Source of the DNA: Stutzerimonas stutzeri TS44
Lineage (GTDB): Bacteria; Pseudomonadota; Gammaproteobacteria; Pseudomonadales; Pseudomonadaceae
Length of the DNA stretch: 64,000 nt
Direction: 5' to 3'
Assembly (NCBI GenBank): GCA_000263395.1
Contig: AJXE01000001.1
Span: forward strand, 248,001 to 312,000
Positions 50,435 through 59,412 of the stretch are shown here, piece by piece (position 1 is the first letter of the stretch; each line of letters opens with the position of its first letter). The translations under genes and the position numbers were made by a program. The notes under the pieces were generated by a model, which was given only the letters and a program-made list of their open reading frames with translations, did no database searches and was not told where the DNA came from.

Positions 50435-51454
50435 ATGCGTGAACAGGATTCGGTGGCGGCCTACCTCGTCCAGGCCGCGCTTCATCGTCTGCGCGACAAC
50501 CCGGCGCGCCTGCAGCAGGTGCTCGCCGCCGCGGGCATCGACGCCGCCGCGCTGGCCGCGCCGCACGCTCAGGTGCAGGCCGCCGCGGTCAGCCGCCTCT
50601 GGCTGGCGATGAGCGCCGAGCTGGGCGACGAATTCTTCGGCTTCGATTCCCACGGCCTGCCCAGCGGCAGCTTCGCCCTGATCTGCCGCGGGCTGATCCA
50701 GGAAACCAGCCTGGGCAAGGCGCTGCCGCGCTGCCTGCAGTACCTCGGCCTGTTCATCCACGACATTCGCGCGACGCTGGAGGTGCGCAACGGCCAGGCC
50801 GTCGTCAGGCTGAGCAGCGAGCTGGCCGACCCGACGCTCAAGGGCCCGGCCGAGGAAATCTTCCTCAGCATCGTGCTGGGCGTGATGTGCTGGCTGGTGG
50901 GCCGGCGCATCCCACTCAATCGCAGCCAATTCAGCACCCCCGCGCCGGCCGGCCAGGCCACGCCGTGGCACTGGGGGCCGTTGGTGGAATATGACGGCGC
51001 GCAGACCGAGGTGGTCTTCGAGGCCAGCTACCTGCGCTTGCCGGTGATCCAGGATGGCGCCTCGCTGCGCGCCTTCCTGCGCAGCTGTCCGCAATGGCTG
51101 GTGGTGCGTTTTCGCAACGACAGCGGCCTGGCCTCGCAGATCTTCCGCGTGCTGCGCGACCAGCCCAGCGATCAGTGGCCGACGCTCGCCGCCATCGCCC
51201 GCGCGCGCGGGCTTGGCGAGCAGGTGCTGCGGCGGCAACTGGCCAAGGAAGGCTTTAACTATCAGGAGATCAAGCATGAGGTGCGCCGCGCTCTGGTGTT
51301 CAACCTGCTGCGCGACCGCCAGCTGAGCATCAGCGAAATTGCCGTGCGCGCCGGCTTCCAGGAGCCCAGCGCGTTCCACCGGCTGTTCCGCCGCTGGACC
51401 GGCCAGAGTCCGGGGCAATTTCGCAGCCAGCTGCACCCGCCGCCGCGGAGTTGA
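50435..51454 (+). CDS. AraC-family transcriptional regulator with Arabinose_bd-type N-terminus
   Basis: A 339-residue regulator. Residues ~15-200 match the N-terminal domain of the large OruR/ArgR-like AraC subgroup (SRLWLAMSAELGDEFFGF). The C-terminal double helix-turn-helix ends LSISEIAVRAGFQEPSAFHRLFRRWTGQSPGQFR across ~35 residues. These regulators usually control lipid, aromatic or alkane catabolism. It is divergent from the TetR/acyl-CoA dehydrogenase pair, which fits a fatty-acid theme, but the target is unproven. Confidence 0.92.
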   Translation: MREQDSVAAYLVQAALHRLRDNPARLQQVLAAAGIDAAALAAPHAQVQAAAVSRLWLAMSAELGDEFFGFDSHGLPSGSFALICRGLIQETSLGKALPRCLQYLGLFIHDIRATLEVRNGQAVVRLSSELADPTLKGPAEEIFLSIVLGVMCWLVGRRIPLNRSQFSTPAPAGQATPWHWGPLVEYDGAQTEVVFEASYLRLPVIQDGASLRAFLRSCPQWLVVRFRNDSGLASQIFRVLRDQPSDQWPTLAAIARARGLGEQVLRRQLAKEGFNYQEIKHEVRRALVFNLLRDRQLSISEIAVRAGFQEPSAFHRLFRRWTGQSPGQFRSQLHPPPRS

Positions 51455-51473
51455 GCGTCACGGCACGAATAAA

Positions 51474-51489
51474 CTGTATGCATATACAG
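51474..51489 (+). promoter_or_regulatory. LexA (SOS) box upstream of topB
   Basis: CTGTATGCATATACAG is a perfect CTGT-N8-ACAG palindrome matching the LexA consensus CTGTATATATATACAG at 14 of 16 positions. It lies 67 bases before the topB ATG used here and 19 bases after the AraC gene stop, in a stretch otherwise free of coding sequence. Confidence 0.65.
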
Positions 51490-51556
51490 ATTTTCAGTTG
51501 CCGGCGCCGCGCTTTCTGCCCATGCTTGACGCTCGTTGCAGCCATCGATGACCAGC

Positions 51557-53494
51557 ATGCGGCTCTTTCTCTGCGAAAAACCCTCCCAGGCCAAAGACAT
51601 CGCCAAGGTGCTCGGCGCCAACCGGCGCGGCGACGGCTGCTGGCAGGGCGCCGGCGTGAGCGTGACCTGGTGCATCGGCCACCTGCTGGAGACCGCACCG
51701 CCGGATGCCTACGACGCCCGCTACAAGCGCTGGAACCTGGCCGACCTGCCGATCGTGCCGCAGCAGTGGAAGATGCAGGTCAAGCCGAAGACCGCCAGCC
51801 AGTTCAAGGCGGTCAAGCGCCTGCTCGGCGAGTGCGCGGAGCTGGTGATCGCCACCGACGCCGACCGCGAGGGCGAGATGATCGCCCGCGAGCTGGTCGA
51901 GCACTGCCGCTATCGCGGGCCGATCCAGCGGCTGTGGCTGTCGGCGCTGGACGAGGCGTCGATCCGCAAGGCACTCGGCGCGCTCAAACCGGGCGGCGAG
52001 ACCTTCAACCTCTACCAGGCCGCGCTGGGCCGCTCGCGCGCCGACTGGCTGATCGGCATGAACATGAGCCGGCTGTTCACCCTGCTCGGCCGCCAGTCCG
52101 GCTACCAGGGCGTGCTCCCGGTGGGTCGCGTGCAGACGCCGACGCTGCGCCTGGTGGTCGACCGCGACCGCAGCATCGCCGACTTCGTGCCGGTGCCGTT
52201 CTGGGCCATCGACGTGCAGCTGCTGGCCGATGGCACGCCGTTCACCGCGCAGTGGCGCGCCCCGGAAGAGGCCTGCGACGAGCAGGGCCGCTGCCTCAAC
52301 CCCGAGCTGGCGCGCGACGCCGCCGAGGCCATGCGCCGCGCCGGCAGCGCGCGGCTGGTCGAGCTGAACACCGAACGGATGCGCGAGGCGGCACCGCTGC
52401 CGTTCGATCTCGGCACGCTGCAGGAGGTCTGTTCGAAGAAGCTCGGCCTCGGCGCCCAGGAAACCCTCGACATCGCCCAGGCGCTGTACGAAACGCACAA
52501 GCTCATCACCTACCCGCGCAGCGACTGCGGCTACCTGCCGCTCAGCCAGCACGCCGAAGCCCCGGCGATCCTCGTCGCGCTGGGTGCTGCCGATCCGGCG
52601 CTGGCTGCCCTGGCGCCGCACCTCGACGCCCGGCGCCGTTCGCGGGCCTGGAGCGACGCGAAAGTGAGCGCACACCACGGCATCATCCCCACCGTCGCCG
52701 CGCAGGCCTCGGCGCGCCTGAGCGGCAAGCCGCGCGCCGTCTACGGGCTGATCCGCGCGCGCTATCTGGCGCAGTTCCTGCCCCACCACGAGTACGACCG
52801 CACCCAGGCCGACTTCACCTGCGCCGGCCAGACGCTGCGCGCGGTGGGCAAGTGCATCGTCGAGCCGGGCTGGCGTCGCGCGCTGCCCGAGGCACTGACG
52901 CCGGCCAAAGGCCGCGAAGCGCCCGCACCGCAGGCACTGCCGGCACTCGCCGCGAACCAGGACTACGCGGTGGCCGAGGTGAAGCTCAAGGACCAGCAGA
53001 CCCAGCCGCCCAAGCCATTCACCGAGGGCGAACTGATCAAGGCGATGAAGAACGTTGCCAAGCTGGTCGACGACCCGCGCCTGAAGCAGAAGCTCAAGGA
53101 CACCACCGGCATCGGCACCGAGGCGACGCGCGCCGGAATCATCCAGGGTCTGCTCGAACGCGGCTACCTGAGCAAGCAGGGCAAGGCGCTGGCCGCGACC
53201 CCGGCGGCGTTCGGCCTGATCGACGCAGTGCCGCGGCCGATCGCCGACCCCGGCACCACGGCGATCTGGGAGCAGGCGCTGGATATGGTGCAGAACGGCG
53301 AGATGCCGCTGGAGGAATTCGTCGTCAAGCAGTCGGCGTGGATGAGCAAGCTGGTCGAACGCTGCGCCGGGTTGCGCCTCACCATCAGCGGGCCACCTGC
53401 GCGCGGCGGCGCGCCCTGGAAAAACAAGCGCAAGGCCGCCGCAAACAAAGGCACCACCGGCAGGCGCCGCAAGGCCGCGGCCGCCCCGCGTTGA
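51557..53494 (+). CDS. topB: DNA topoisomerase III
   Basis: A 645-residue type IA topoisomerase that decatenates and resolves recombination and replication intermediates. The Toprim domain shows LFLCEKPSQAKDIAKVLGA and IATDADREGEMIARELV. The catalytic Tyr is Y319 in LITYPRSDCGYL. The C-terminus is a short basic tail (KNKRKAAANK, GRRRKAAAAPR) rather than zinc ribbons, as usual for TopB. ATG 51557 gives the family N-terminus MRLFLCEKPS; ATG 51548 is an alternative. A LexA box lies just upstream, suggesting damage-inducible expression. Confidence 0.95.
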   Translation: MRLFLCEKPSQAKDIAKVLGANRRGDGCWQGAGVSVTWCIGHLLETAPPDAYDARYKRWNLADLPIVPQQWKMQVKPKTASQFKAVKRLLGECAELVIATDADREGEMIARELVEHCRYRGPIQRLWLSALDEASIRKALGALKPGGETFNLYQAALGRSRADWLIGMNMSRLFTLLGRQSGYQGVLPVGRVQTPTLRLVVDRDRSIADFVPVPFWAIDVQLLADGTPFTAQWRAPEEACDEQGRCLNPELARDAAEAMRRAGSARLVELNTERMREAAPLPFDLGTLQEVCSKKLGLGAQETLDIAQALYETHKLITYPRSDCGYLPLSQHAEAPAILVALGAADPALAALAPHLDARRRSRAWSDAKVSAHHGIIPTVAAQASARLSGKPRAVYGLIRARYLAQFLPHHEYDRTQADFTCAGQTLRAVGKCIVEPGWRRALPEALTPAKGREAPAPQALPALAANQDYAVAEVKLKDQQTQPPKPFTEGELIKAMKNVAKLVDDPRLKQKLKDTTGIGTEATRAGIIQGLLERGYLSKQGKALAATPAAFGLIDAVPRPIADPGTTAIWEQALDMVQNGEMPLEEFVVKQSAWMSKLVERCAGLRLTISGPPARGGAPWKNKRKAAANKGTTGRRRKAAAAPR

Positions 53495-53503
53495 GAGGCC
53501 GCC

Positions 53504-53866
53504 TCAGCCGCCGCCGCCGAGCAGGCTGAACAGAAACGCCGCGCCGACGCCGAGCGCCACCAGGCTGGCGACCAGCACCGCCGCGGCGGCGATGTCCTTG
53601 GCCACGCCGATCTCCGGATGCTGCTGCGGATGCAGGTGATCCAGCAGGGTTTCCAGCGCGCTGTTGAGCAGCTCGGCGATCACCACCAGGCCTACCGTCA
53701 GCGTCAGCAGCGCCCACCAGACGGCCGCTGGGCGCGTCAGCAGCAACACCAGCAGCACCAGCGTCGCGGCCAGCAGGTGCGTGCGCAGGCTGCGCTCGCG
53801 GCGCCAGGCCTGCGCCAGCCCGTGGCGGGCGAACCGCAGGCGGCGGTAAAACGGTTGTCCTTTCAT
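53504..53866 (-). CDS. dgkA: Diacylglycerol kinase
   Basis: A 120-residue integral membrane kinase that recycles diacylglycerol to phosphatidate. Three helices are present. The catalytic region has the family motif as AELLNSALETLLDHL (Glu and Asn ligands) and GVAKDIAAAAVL. AAGGAG precedes the ATG on the minus strand. The longer frame continuing to 54436 is antisense to the next genes. It is convergent with topB, 9 bases apart. Confidence 0.94.
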   Translation of the reverse strand: MKGQPFYRRLRFARHGLAQAWRRERSLRTHLLAATLVLLVLLLTRPAAVWWALLTLTVGLVVIAELLNSALETLLDHLHPQQHPEIGVAKDIAAAAVLVASLVALGVGAAFLFSLLGGGG

Positions 53867-54088
53867 GACAGCTCCTTGACTGGCGGGCTTCTCATGCTCC
53901 CAGCAGATCAGCGGCAATTCCAGCGGCACGCGCGGCGCCGGTGACGACTGCGGAACATGCCGGCGCCGCCGCGCTCTGAATGCTGACGGTACCGCGCGCC
54001 TGCGCCGGACACCGCCATGCGCCGCGGCCTGCGCCGTTCGACGGCCTCGCCGGGGCATTTGCCGATTCTTTCGCAAGAGGACATTCCC

Positions 54089-54355
54089 ATGCGCAAGCTG
54101 CTTCTGCTTTCTCTCGCCCTCGCCAGCCCGCTGGCCCTGGCCGAACCCGAGTGCACCAGCGCCGACAAGGCGCAGTGGCAGGATCAGGACAAGTTCCAGG
54201 CCGATCTCAAGGCCCAGGGCTACGAGATCAAGAAGTTCAAGGTCACCGACGGCAACTGCTACGAGATCTACGGCTGGAACAAGGACAAGCAGAAGGTCGA
54301 GATCTATTTCGACCCGGTAAGCGGCGAGGCGGTCAAGACCGAAATCGACGACTGA
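54089..54355 (+). CDS. Small periplasmic PepSY-domain protein
   Basis: An 88-residue protein: signal peptide 1-18 (SPLALA), then one PepSY-like domain (QDKFQADLKAQGYEIKKFKV, YEIYGWNKDKQKVEIYFD). It starts at ATG 54089 with AAGAGGA upstream; the longer frame from 54017 has no homology. It ends 1 base before the cytochrome b561-type gene, a common pairing in which the PepSY protein may modulate a heme or redox partner. Confidence 0.88.
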   Translation: MRKLLLLSLALASPLALAEPECTSADKAQWQDQDKFQADLKAQGYEIKKFKVTDGNCYEIYGWNKDKQKVEIYFDPVSGEAVKTEIDD

Positions 54356-54356
54356 C

Positions 54357-54884
54357 ATGCAGCCCGACCGCGTCACGCTCTGGGACCCGCTGGTACGCCT
54401 GTTCCACTGGTCGCTGGCGGGCGCCTTCATCGCCAACTACTTCTTCACCGAGGAGGGCGAGGCGTGGCACCGCTGGCTCGGCTACTACGCCGTGGCCTGG
54501 CTGGCGATCCGCCTGGTGTGGGGGTTCGTCGGCACGCCGGCGGCGCGCTGGGCCGACTTCTGGCCCAGCCGTGCGCGGCTGGCCGAACATCTGGGCGCGC
54601 TGCTGCACGGCCGGCCCTACCATCGCCTCGGGCATTCGCCGCTCGGCGCGCTGGTGATGATTCTGATGATGCTGCTGATGCTCGGCCTGGGCGTCACCGG
54701 CTTTCTCATGGAGGAAGTCGACTACTTCTGGGGGCTGGACGGCCCTCTGATCGTGCACGATGCTTTCGCCAACGCGCTGCTCGGACTGGTCGGCCTGCAC
54801 CTGCTGGCCGCGCTGGTGGAAAGCCTGCGACTGCGCGAAAACCTGTTTCTCTCGATGGTGACCGGACGCCGACGCCGGCTGTGA
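54357..54884 (+). CDS. Cytochrome b561-type diheme membrane protein
   Basis: A 175-residue protein of the Ni-hydrogenase-like cytochrome b family. Four helices carry the heme-ligand histidines: RLFHWSLAGAFIANYFF, WHRWLGYYAVAWLAIRLVW, the third helix LMILMMLLMLGLGVTGFL, and GLVGLHLLAALVESL. It probably moves electrons across the inner membrane between quinol and a periplasmic acceptor. It is coupled to the PepSY gene by a 1-base gap. The acceptor is unknown. Confidence 0.92.
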   Translation: MQPDRVTLWDPLVRLFHWSLAGAFIANYFFTEEGEAWHRWLGYYAVAWLAIRLVWGFVGTPAARWADFWPSRARLAEHLGALLHGRPYHRLGHSPLGALVMILMMLLMLGLGVTGFLMEEVDYFWGLDGPLIVHDAFANALLGLVGLHLLAALVESLRLRENLFLSMVTGRRRRL

Positions 54885-54912
54885 AGGTCACCATCCGTAT
54901 TCTGGAGCGACC

Positions 54913-55920
54913 ATGAGCAAAGCGATCTACGTTCAACCCGGCGGCGGCTACGGCAAGGTCATCGTCGGCAGCTGCCCGGCGCGCGAACCGGCGGCCGGCG
55001 AAATCACCGTGCGTCTGCGTGCCAACTCGCTCAACTACCACGACTTCGCGGTGGTCAGCGGCATGTGGGGCCCGAGCGCGCCGCGCATCCCGATGGCCGA
55101 CGGCGCCGGTGAGGTGATCGCGGTGGGTGCCGGGGTCAGCGAGTTCGCCGTCGGCGATCAGGTGGTCAGCACCTTCTTTCCCGACTGGCTGGACGGCGAG
55201 CCGCTGGTCGAAGGCTTCGCCACGGTGCCGGGCGACGGCATCGACGGCTACGCGCGCGAGACGGTGACCGCCCGCGCCACTTCGTTCACCCGCGCGCCGA
55301 AGGGCTGGAGCCATGCCGAGGCGGCGACCCTGACCACCGCCGGCCTGACCGCCTGGCGCGCGCTGATGGTCGACGGCGCACTCAAGCCCGGCGAGACGGT
55401 GCTGGTGCAGGGCACCGGCGGCGTGTCGATCTTCGCTCTGCAGTTCGCCAAGCTGGCCGGCGCCACGGTGATCGCCACCTCTTCCAGCGACGACAAGCTC
55501 GAACGCCTGCGCGGCCTCGGTGCCGACCAGCTGATCAACTACCGCAGCACCCCGCAGTGGGGCCAGCGCGTGCTCGAACTCACCGATGGCCGTGGCGTCG
55601 ACCACGTGATCGAGGTCGGCGGGCCGTCGACGCTGGGGCAGTCGATGACCGCCACCCGCATCGGCGGGCACATCGCGGTAATCGGCATCCTCACCGGGGT
55701 GGCCGGCGAACTGCCGCTGGTCACCGCGCTGGTACGCCAGCTACGCCTGCAGGGCGTGCTGGTCGGCAGCCGCACCCAGCAGCAGGAGATGATCCGCGCC
55801 ATCGACGCCAACGGCCTGCGCCCGGTGATCGACCGGCATTTCCCGCTGGAACAGATCTGCGACGCCTTCCGCTATCAGGAGAGCAACCGCCACTTCGGCA
55901 AGATCTGCCTGGATATCTGA
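54913..55920 (+). CDS. Zinc-independent medium-chain dehydrogenase (quinone oxidoreductase-like)
   Basis: A 335-residue MDR-superfamily oxidoreductase. The NAD(P) motif is VQGTGGVSIFALQFAKLAGA. The usual catalytic-zinc Cys position is occupied in NSLNYHDFAVVSG, so it lacks the classical zinc site and belongs with QOR-like or alcohol-dehydrogenase-related enzymes. Substrate unknown. A GGAGCG ribosome-binding site precedes the ATG. It follows the cytochrome gene by 28 bases and is convergent with the UDG-like gene with 4 bases between stops. Confidence 0.9.
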   Translation: MSKAIYVQPGGGYGKVIVGSCPAREPAAGEITVRLRANSLNYHDFAVVSGMWGPSAPRIPMADGAGEVIAVGAGVSEFAVGDQVVSTFFPDWLDGEPLVEGFATVPGDGIDGYARETVTARATSFTRAPKGWSHAEAATLTTAGLTAWRALMVDGALKPGETVLVQGTGGVSIFALQFAKLAGATVIATSSSDDKLERLRGLGADQLINYRSTPQWGQRVLELTDGRGVDHVIEVGGPSTLGQSMTATRIGGHIAVIGILTGVAGELPLVTALVRQLRLQGVLVGSRTQQQEMIRAIDANGLRPVIDRHFPLEQICDAFRYQESNRHFGKICLDI

Positions 55921-55924
55921 GCCT

Positions 55925-56611
55925 TCAGACCACTGGCGGCGCGCCGATTGCGAGCGCCGCCAGGCGTGCCTGCAGCAGCGCGGGAAAGCGCTTGAACCAG
56001 AGCTGATTGAGCGGCGAAGGATGCGGCAGCGGATGCAGGACGAAGTCCCGCAGCGCGCCGTGTTCGTCGTGCAGCTGCACGTCGATGCTCGCGCTGAAGC
56101 GGTCGTCGCGCCGCCAGAACGCCTCCAGCCGCTCGCGCACCGCGCGCGACTGGTCGATGCCAAACCAGAGAAACGCCTCGCGACCGAAGGTGACGATGTG
56201 CCGGCCGTGCCATTCGCTCAGCAGCAGCTCGCGCAGCAACGGCTGGAAGCGCCGCTTGACCGCCATCGACCAGGCCCGGTTGCCCTGCGGCTTGTACGGC
56301 ACGGTGCCGAGCCAGAAGAACCCCCGCCCCACCGCCAGCGCCGCGTCGAAGTCCGCCGGCTCCGTGCCGTACAGCTGGCGATGCAGCGCCCGGCGCACGC
56401 TCTGCCCGCTGGCACCGACGAACGGCGCGCCGTGGCGCACCTCCTCACGGCCCGGATCGCGACCGAAGAAGCACAGCGGCGCGGCCGCCTCGCCGAGGCC
56501 GAGGATCGGCTCCAGCGGGTCTTTCCCTAACTGGCGGTAGACCTCGACGTCGATGCCCGCGGTGTCGGCCGCGAGCCGGCGAAACGCCTCGCGGCGCCGG
56601 GCGTCGAGCAC
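55925..56611 (-). CDS. Uracil-DNA glycosylase-superfamily protein
   Basis: A 228-residue member of the UDG fold. It shows CFFGRDPGREEVRHGAPFVGASGQ (split across the active-site loop), a catalytic-loop aromatic region (GFFWLGTVPYKPQGNRAWS), and the late HPLPHPSPLN motif. This grouping matches bacterial UDG-like proteins outside family 1; whether it removes uracil or another base cannot be told. The start is GTG at 56611, immediately after the TGA of the upstream gene; no ATG lies nearby. Confidence 0.85.
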   Translation of the reverse strand: MLDARRREAFRRLAADTAGIDVEVYRQLGKDPLEPILGLGEAAAPLCFFGRDPGREEVRHGAPFVGASGQSVRRALHRQLYGTEPADFDAALAVGRGFFWLGTVPYKPQGNRAWSMAVKRRFQPLLRELLLSEWHGRHIVTFGREAFLWFGIDQSRAVRERLEAFWRRDDRFSASIDVQLHDEHGALRDFVLHPLPHPSPLNQLWFKRFPALLQARLAALAIGAPPVV

Positions 56612-57142
56612 TCAGAAGTCCGCTTCGTCGACCGGCTCCACCGCATCGGCCGGGATGACGTAGGCGGCGTCGGCGAGTTCGTTGCTCACCTTCTCGATCT
56701 TCAGCGGGCCGTCGACCCACAGCGGCGTGTAGATGTCGTCGAGCTGGATGCCGCGCGGGTAGCGCACCAGCACGATCTGGTTCGGTGGTGGTGGCGGCAC
56801 GTGGATGCAGGCGCCCGGATAGGGCACCAGGAAGAACAGCGTGCTGCGGCCCTGCTCGTCGCTCTCCAGCGGCACCGGATAGCCGCCCAGGCGCACCGGT
56901 TTGCCGTCGAGCGCCGGCACCGTCTTGGCCGAATACATCACCGCCGGCAGCCCGGCGCCCTGCTTGAGCGCGCCCTGGGCACTGAAGCCCGGGTCCTCGG
57001 TGCCGCCGTGGTCGATCTCCGGCATGTCTTCCAGCGCCTGGCGATCCTCGGGCGGCATCAGTTCCAGCCAGTCGAGTTCCGCCGGGGCAGCGTGGGCGAG
57101 CAGAGAACAGCAGAGCAACAATGGCAGCAGCAATCGGGGCAT
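56612..57142 (-). CDS. DUF3299 exported protein
   Basis: A 176-residue protein with a signal peptide (residues 1-19, LLAHA). The core LGGYPVPLESDEQGRSTLFFLVPYPGACIHVPPPPPNQ (read in two halves) contains the Cys/His-Pro-rich stretch CIHVPPPPPNQ that marks DUF3299. Such proteins often accompany ABC transporters or copper handling, but no such partner is adjacent here. It is contiguous with the UDG-like gene (TGAGTG junction). Function unknown. Confidence 0.88.
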   Translation of the reverse strand: MPRLLLPLLLCCSLLAHAAPAELDWLELMPPEDRQALEDMPEIDHGGTEDPGFSAQGALKQGAGLPAVMYSAKTVPALDGKPVRLGGYPVPLESDEQGRSTLFFLVPYPGACIHVPPPPPNQIVLVRYPRGIQLDDIYTPLWVDGPLKIEKVSNELADAAYVIPADAVEPVDEADF

Positions 57143-57191
57143 GGCGGGCGGTTCGGTGGAGGGATGGGCCGCCGCGACAGCCCGCGGCGAA

Positions 57192-57443
57192 TCAGTGGTT
57201 GCGGCGGGTCAGTACGCCGTAGATGACCAGCAGGATGATCGCACCGACCACCGCGCCGATAAAGCCCGCGCCCTCGCCGGCTTCGTACAGGCCCAACGCC
57301 TGGCCGCCGTAGCTGGCCAGCAGCGAGCCGCCGATACCGAGCAGGATGGTCATGATCCAGCCCATGCTGTCGTTGCCCGGCTTGAGGAAGCGCGCGATGA
57401 GCCCGACGATCAGGCCGATGAGGATGGTGCCGATGATGCCCAT
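57192..57443 (-). CDS. GlsB/YeaQ/YmgE-family stress-response membrane protein
   Basis: An 83-residue membrane protein with three helices and the family motif GLIARFLKPGNDSMGWIMTILLGIGGS plus a C-terminal IGAVVGAIILLVIYG (read in separate pieces). Members are induced by osmotic, acid or other stresses; the mechanism is unclear. A perfect inverted repeat CCCGGGTCC (57452-57460) / GGACCCGGG (57477-57485) lies just upstream of its ribosome-binding site GGGAGAA and may regulate it. Confidence 0.92.
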   Translation of the reverse strand: MGIIGTILIGLIVGLIARFLKPGNDSMGWIMTILLGIGGSLLASYGGQALGLYEAGEGAGFIGAVVGAIILLVIYGVLTRRNH

Positions 57444-57451
57444 GTGGTTCT

Positions 57452-57485
57452 CCCGGGTCCGTAGGTGGTAACCGATGGACCCGGG
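57452..57485 (-). promoter_or_regulatory. Inverted repeat in the leader of the GlsB-like gene
   Basis: Perfect 9-bp arms CCCGGGTCC and GGACCCGGG are separated by 16 bases, upstream of the start codon. It may be an operator or a 5' UTR hairpin. Confidence 0.4.
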
Positions 57486-57525
57486 CGACGGCGGTTGCGT
57501 TCGGCGCCGCCGGACGACCGGAACG

Positions 57526-58611
57526 TCAGGCGTGGTTGATCAGCGTCTCGACCGCGGTGATCTGCCGGTCCAGCGTGGCGCGGTCGGGGCAGCGCAGCGT
57601 GGCGTGGCCGACCTTGCGCCCGGTCTTGAACGCCTTGCCGTAGTGGTGCAGATGGCAGTCCTCGACGGCGACGACCCGGGCCACCTCCGGCACCTCACCG
57701 ATGAAGTTGAGCATGGCGCTCTCGCCCAGCTTGGCGGTCGAGCCCAGCGGCAGGCCGGCGACGGCGCGCAGGTGGTTCTCGAACTGGCTGCACTCGGCGC
57801 CTTCGATGGTCCAGTGCCCGGAGTTGTGCACGCGCGGGGCGATCTCGTTGGCCTTCAGGCCGCCGTCCACCTCGAAGAATTCGAAGGCCAGCACGCCGAC
57901 GTAATCGAGTTTCTCCAGCACGCGGCCGACATAGTCCTCGGCCAGCGCCTGCAGCGGATGATTGCTGCTGGCGACCGACAACCGCAGGATGCCGCTCTCG
58001 TGGGTGTTGTGCACCAGCGGGTAGAAGCAGGTTTCGCCGTCACGGCCGCGCACGGCGATCAGCGAGACTTCGCCGGTGAACGGCACGAAGCCCTCGAGGA
58101 TGCACGGCACGCTGCCCAGTTCGGCGAATGCGCCGGCGACGTCGGCCGGCTTGCGCAGCAGCTTCTGGCCCTTGCCGTCGTAGCCCAGGGTGCGGGTCTT
58201 GAGCACCGCCGGCAGGCCGATGGCGGCCACCGCGGCGTCGAGATCGGCCTGCGACTGGATGTCGGCGAATTCCGGGGTGGAAATGCCGAGCTCCTTGAAC
58301 ATGGATTTCTCGAACCAGCGGTCACGGGCGATGCGCAGCGCTTCGGCGCTCGGGTAGACCGGCACGAACTGCGAGAGGAAGGCCACGGTCTCGGCCGGCA
58401 CGCTCTCGAACTCGAACGTCACCAGATCGACCTCGTCGGCCAGCCGGCGCAGATGCTCCTTGTCGTCATAGTCGGCGCGGATGTGCTCGCCGAGCGCCTG
58501 GGCGCAGGCGTCCGGCGCCGGGTCGAGGAAGGCGAAGCTCATGCCCAGCGGAGTGCCCGCCAGCGCCAGCATGCGGCCCAGCTGGCCACCACCGATCACA
58601 CCAATTTTCAT
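57526..58611 (-). CDS. purK: 5-(carboxyamino)imidazole ribonucleotide synthase
   Basis: A 361-residue ATP-grasp enzyme that makes N5-CAIR from AIR, ATP and bicarbonate in purine synthesis. The N-terminus is MKIGVIGGGQLGRMLALAG; later motifs include KTRTLGYDGKGQ and ILEGFVPFTGEVSLIAVR. The C-terminus has the expected KVGHATL. It follows purE by 60 bases on the same strand, the usual operon order. Confidence 0.96.
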   Translation of the reverse strand: MKIGVIGGGQLGRMLALAGTPLGMSFAFLDPAPDACAQALGEHIRADYDDKEHLRRLADEVDLVTFEFESVPAETVAFLSQFVPVYPSAEALRIARDRWFEKSMFKELGISTPEFADIQSQADLDAAVAAIGLPAVLKTRTLGYDGKGQKLLRKPADVAGAFAELGSVPCILEGFVPFTGEVSLIAVRGRDGETCFYPLVHNTHESGILRLSVASSNHPLQALAEDYVGRVLEKLDYVGVLAFEFFEVDGGLKANEIAPRVHNSGHWTIEGAECSQFENHLRAVAGLPLGSTAKLGESAMLNFIGEVPEVARVVAVEDCHLHHYGKAFKTGRKVGHATLRCPDRATLDRQITAVETLINHA

Positions 58612-58671
58612 AACTCACGGCCCTTCGTTAGGCAGCCATCCGCGCGCGCCGATGGCAAGTGTAGAACCCGC

Positions 58672-59160
58672 TCAGCCGCGCGGGTCGGGGTTGTCCAGCA
58701 CGCTCTGGGTCTGCTCGTCGCGGAATTTCTTCAGCGCGGCGTGATATTCCGGGAATTCGTGGCCGATGATGCTCGCCGACAGCAGCGCCGCGTTGATCGC
58801 GCCGGCCTTGCCGATGGCCAGGGTGGCGACCGGCACGCCCGCCGGCATCTGCACGATCGACAGCAGCGAATCGACGCCCGAGAGCATCGACGACTGCACC
58901 GGCACGCCGAGCACCGGCAGGTGCGTCTTGGCCGCGCACATGCCCGGCAGATGCGCGGCGCCGCCGGCACCGGCGATGATCACGCGCAACCCGCGGGCTT
59001 CGGCCTGTTCGGCATACTGGAAGAGCAGATCCGGGGTGCGGTGCGCGGAAACCACCGTCACCTCATGGGGAATGCCCAGCTTTTCCAGCATCTCGGCGGT
59101 GTGGCTGAGGGTGGACCAATCGGACTTCGAGCCCATGATCACGCCTACCAGTGCGGTCAT
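58672..59160 (-). CDS. purE: N5-CAIR mutase
   Basis: A 162-residue class I PurE that rearranges N5-CAIR to CAIR. Motifs are [21 protein letters not shown] and [15 protein letters not shown], all intact. Its leader contains a perfect 12-bp hairpin 42 bases upstream of the ATG. It opens the purEK operon. Confidence 0.96.
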   Translation of the reverse strand: MTALVGVIMGSKSDWSTLSHTAEMLEKLGIPHEVTVVSAHRTPDLLFQYAEQAEARGLRVIIAGAGGAAHLPGMCAAKTHLPVLGVPVQSSMLSGVDSLLSIVQMPAGVPVATLAIGKAGAINAALLSASIIGHEFPEYHAALKKFRDEQTQSVLDNPDPRG

Positions 59161-59201
59161 CGTCGTGCCTCTTTGCTCGCGCCTGCCGGCGCATCAGGAA
59201 C

Positions 59202-59231
59202 AACGGCCGCGCTGGGGGCAGCGCGGCCGTT
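59202..59231 (-). promoter_or_regulatory. Hairpin in the purE leader
   Basis: AACGGCCGCGCT (59202-59213) and AGCGCGGCCGTT (59220-59231) form a perfect 12-bp stem with a 6-base loop, between a putative minus-strand -10 box TATACT (59275-59270) and the purE ATG. It could act as an attenuator or as a protein target. The rest of the 252-base divergent gap (59161-59412) shows nothing definite. Confidence 0.5.
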
Positions 59232-59412
59232 AGGAAAAGGGCCGGAAACGCTCCGACCGAGGACCGCGCAGTATATCGCAAGCCCCGCCGCGCCGGCACC
59301 CGCGCTTGTCCGCCAGGCGCTGACTGGCCGGAATCCGCCGACGCCGGTTCTCGCGCAGCCGGCAGGTGCCTCAGGCTTGCTATGCTCGCCGCGTACTGTG
59401 AGCGGAGGTGCC

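Noticed and set aside
57475..59412. Upstream part of the frame that ends in the conserved membrane protein gene
   Set aside because: Antisense to purK and purE; the gene has its own GTG start with a good ribosome-binding site at 59413.
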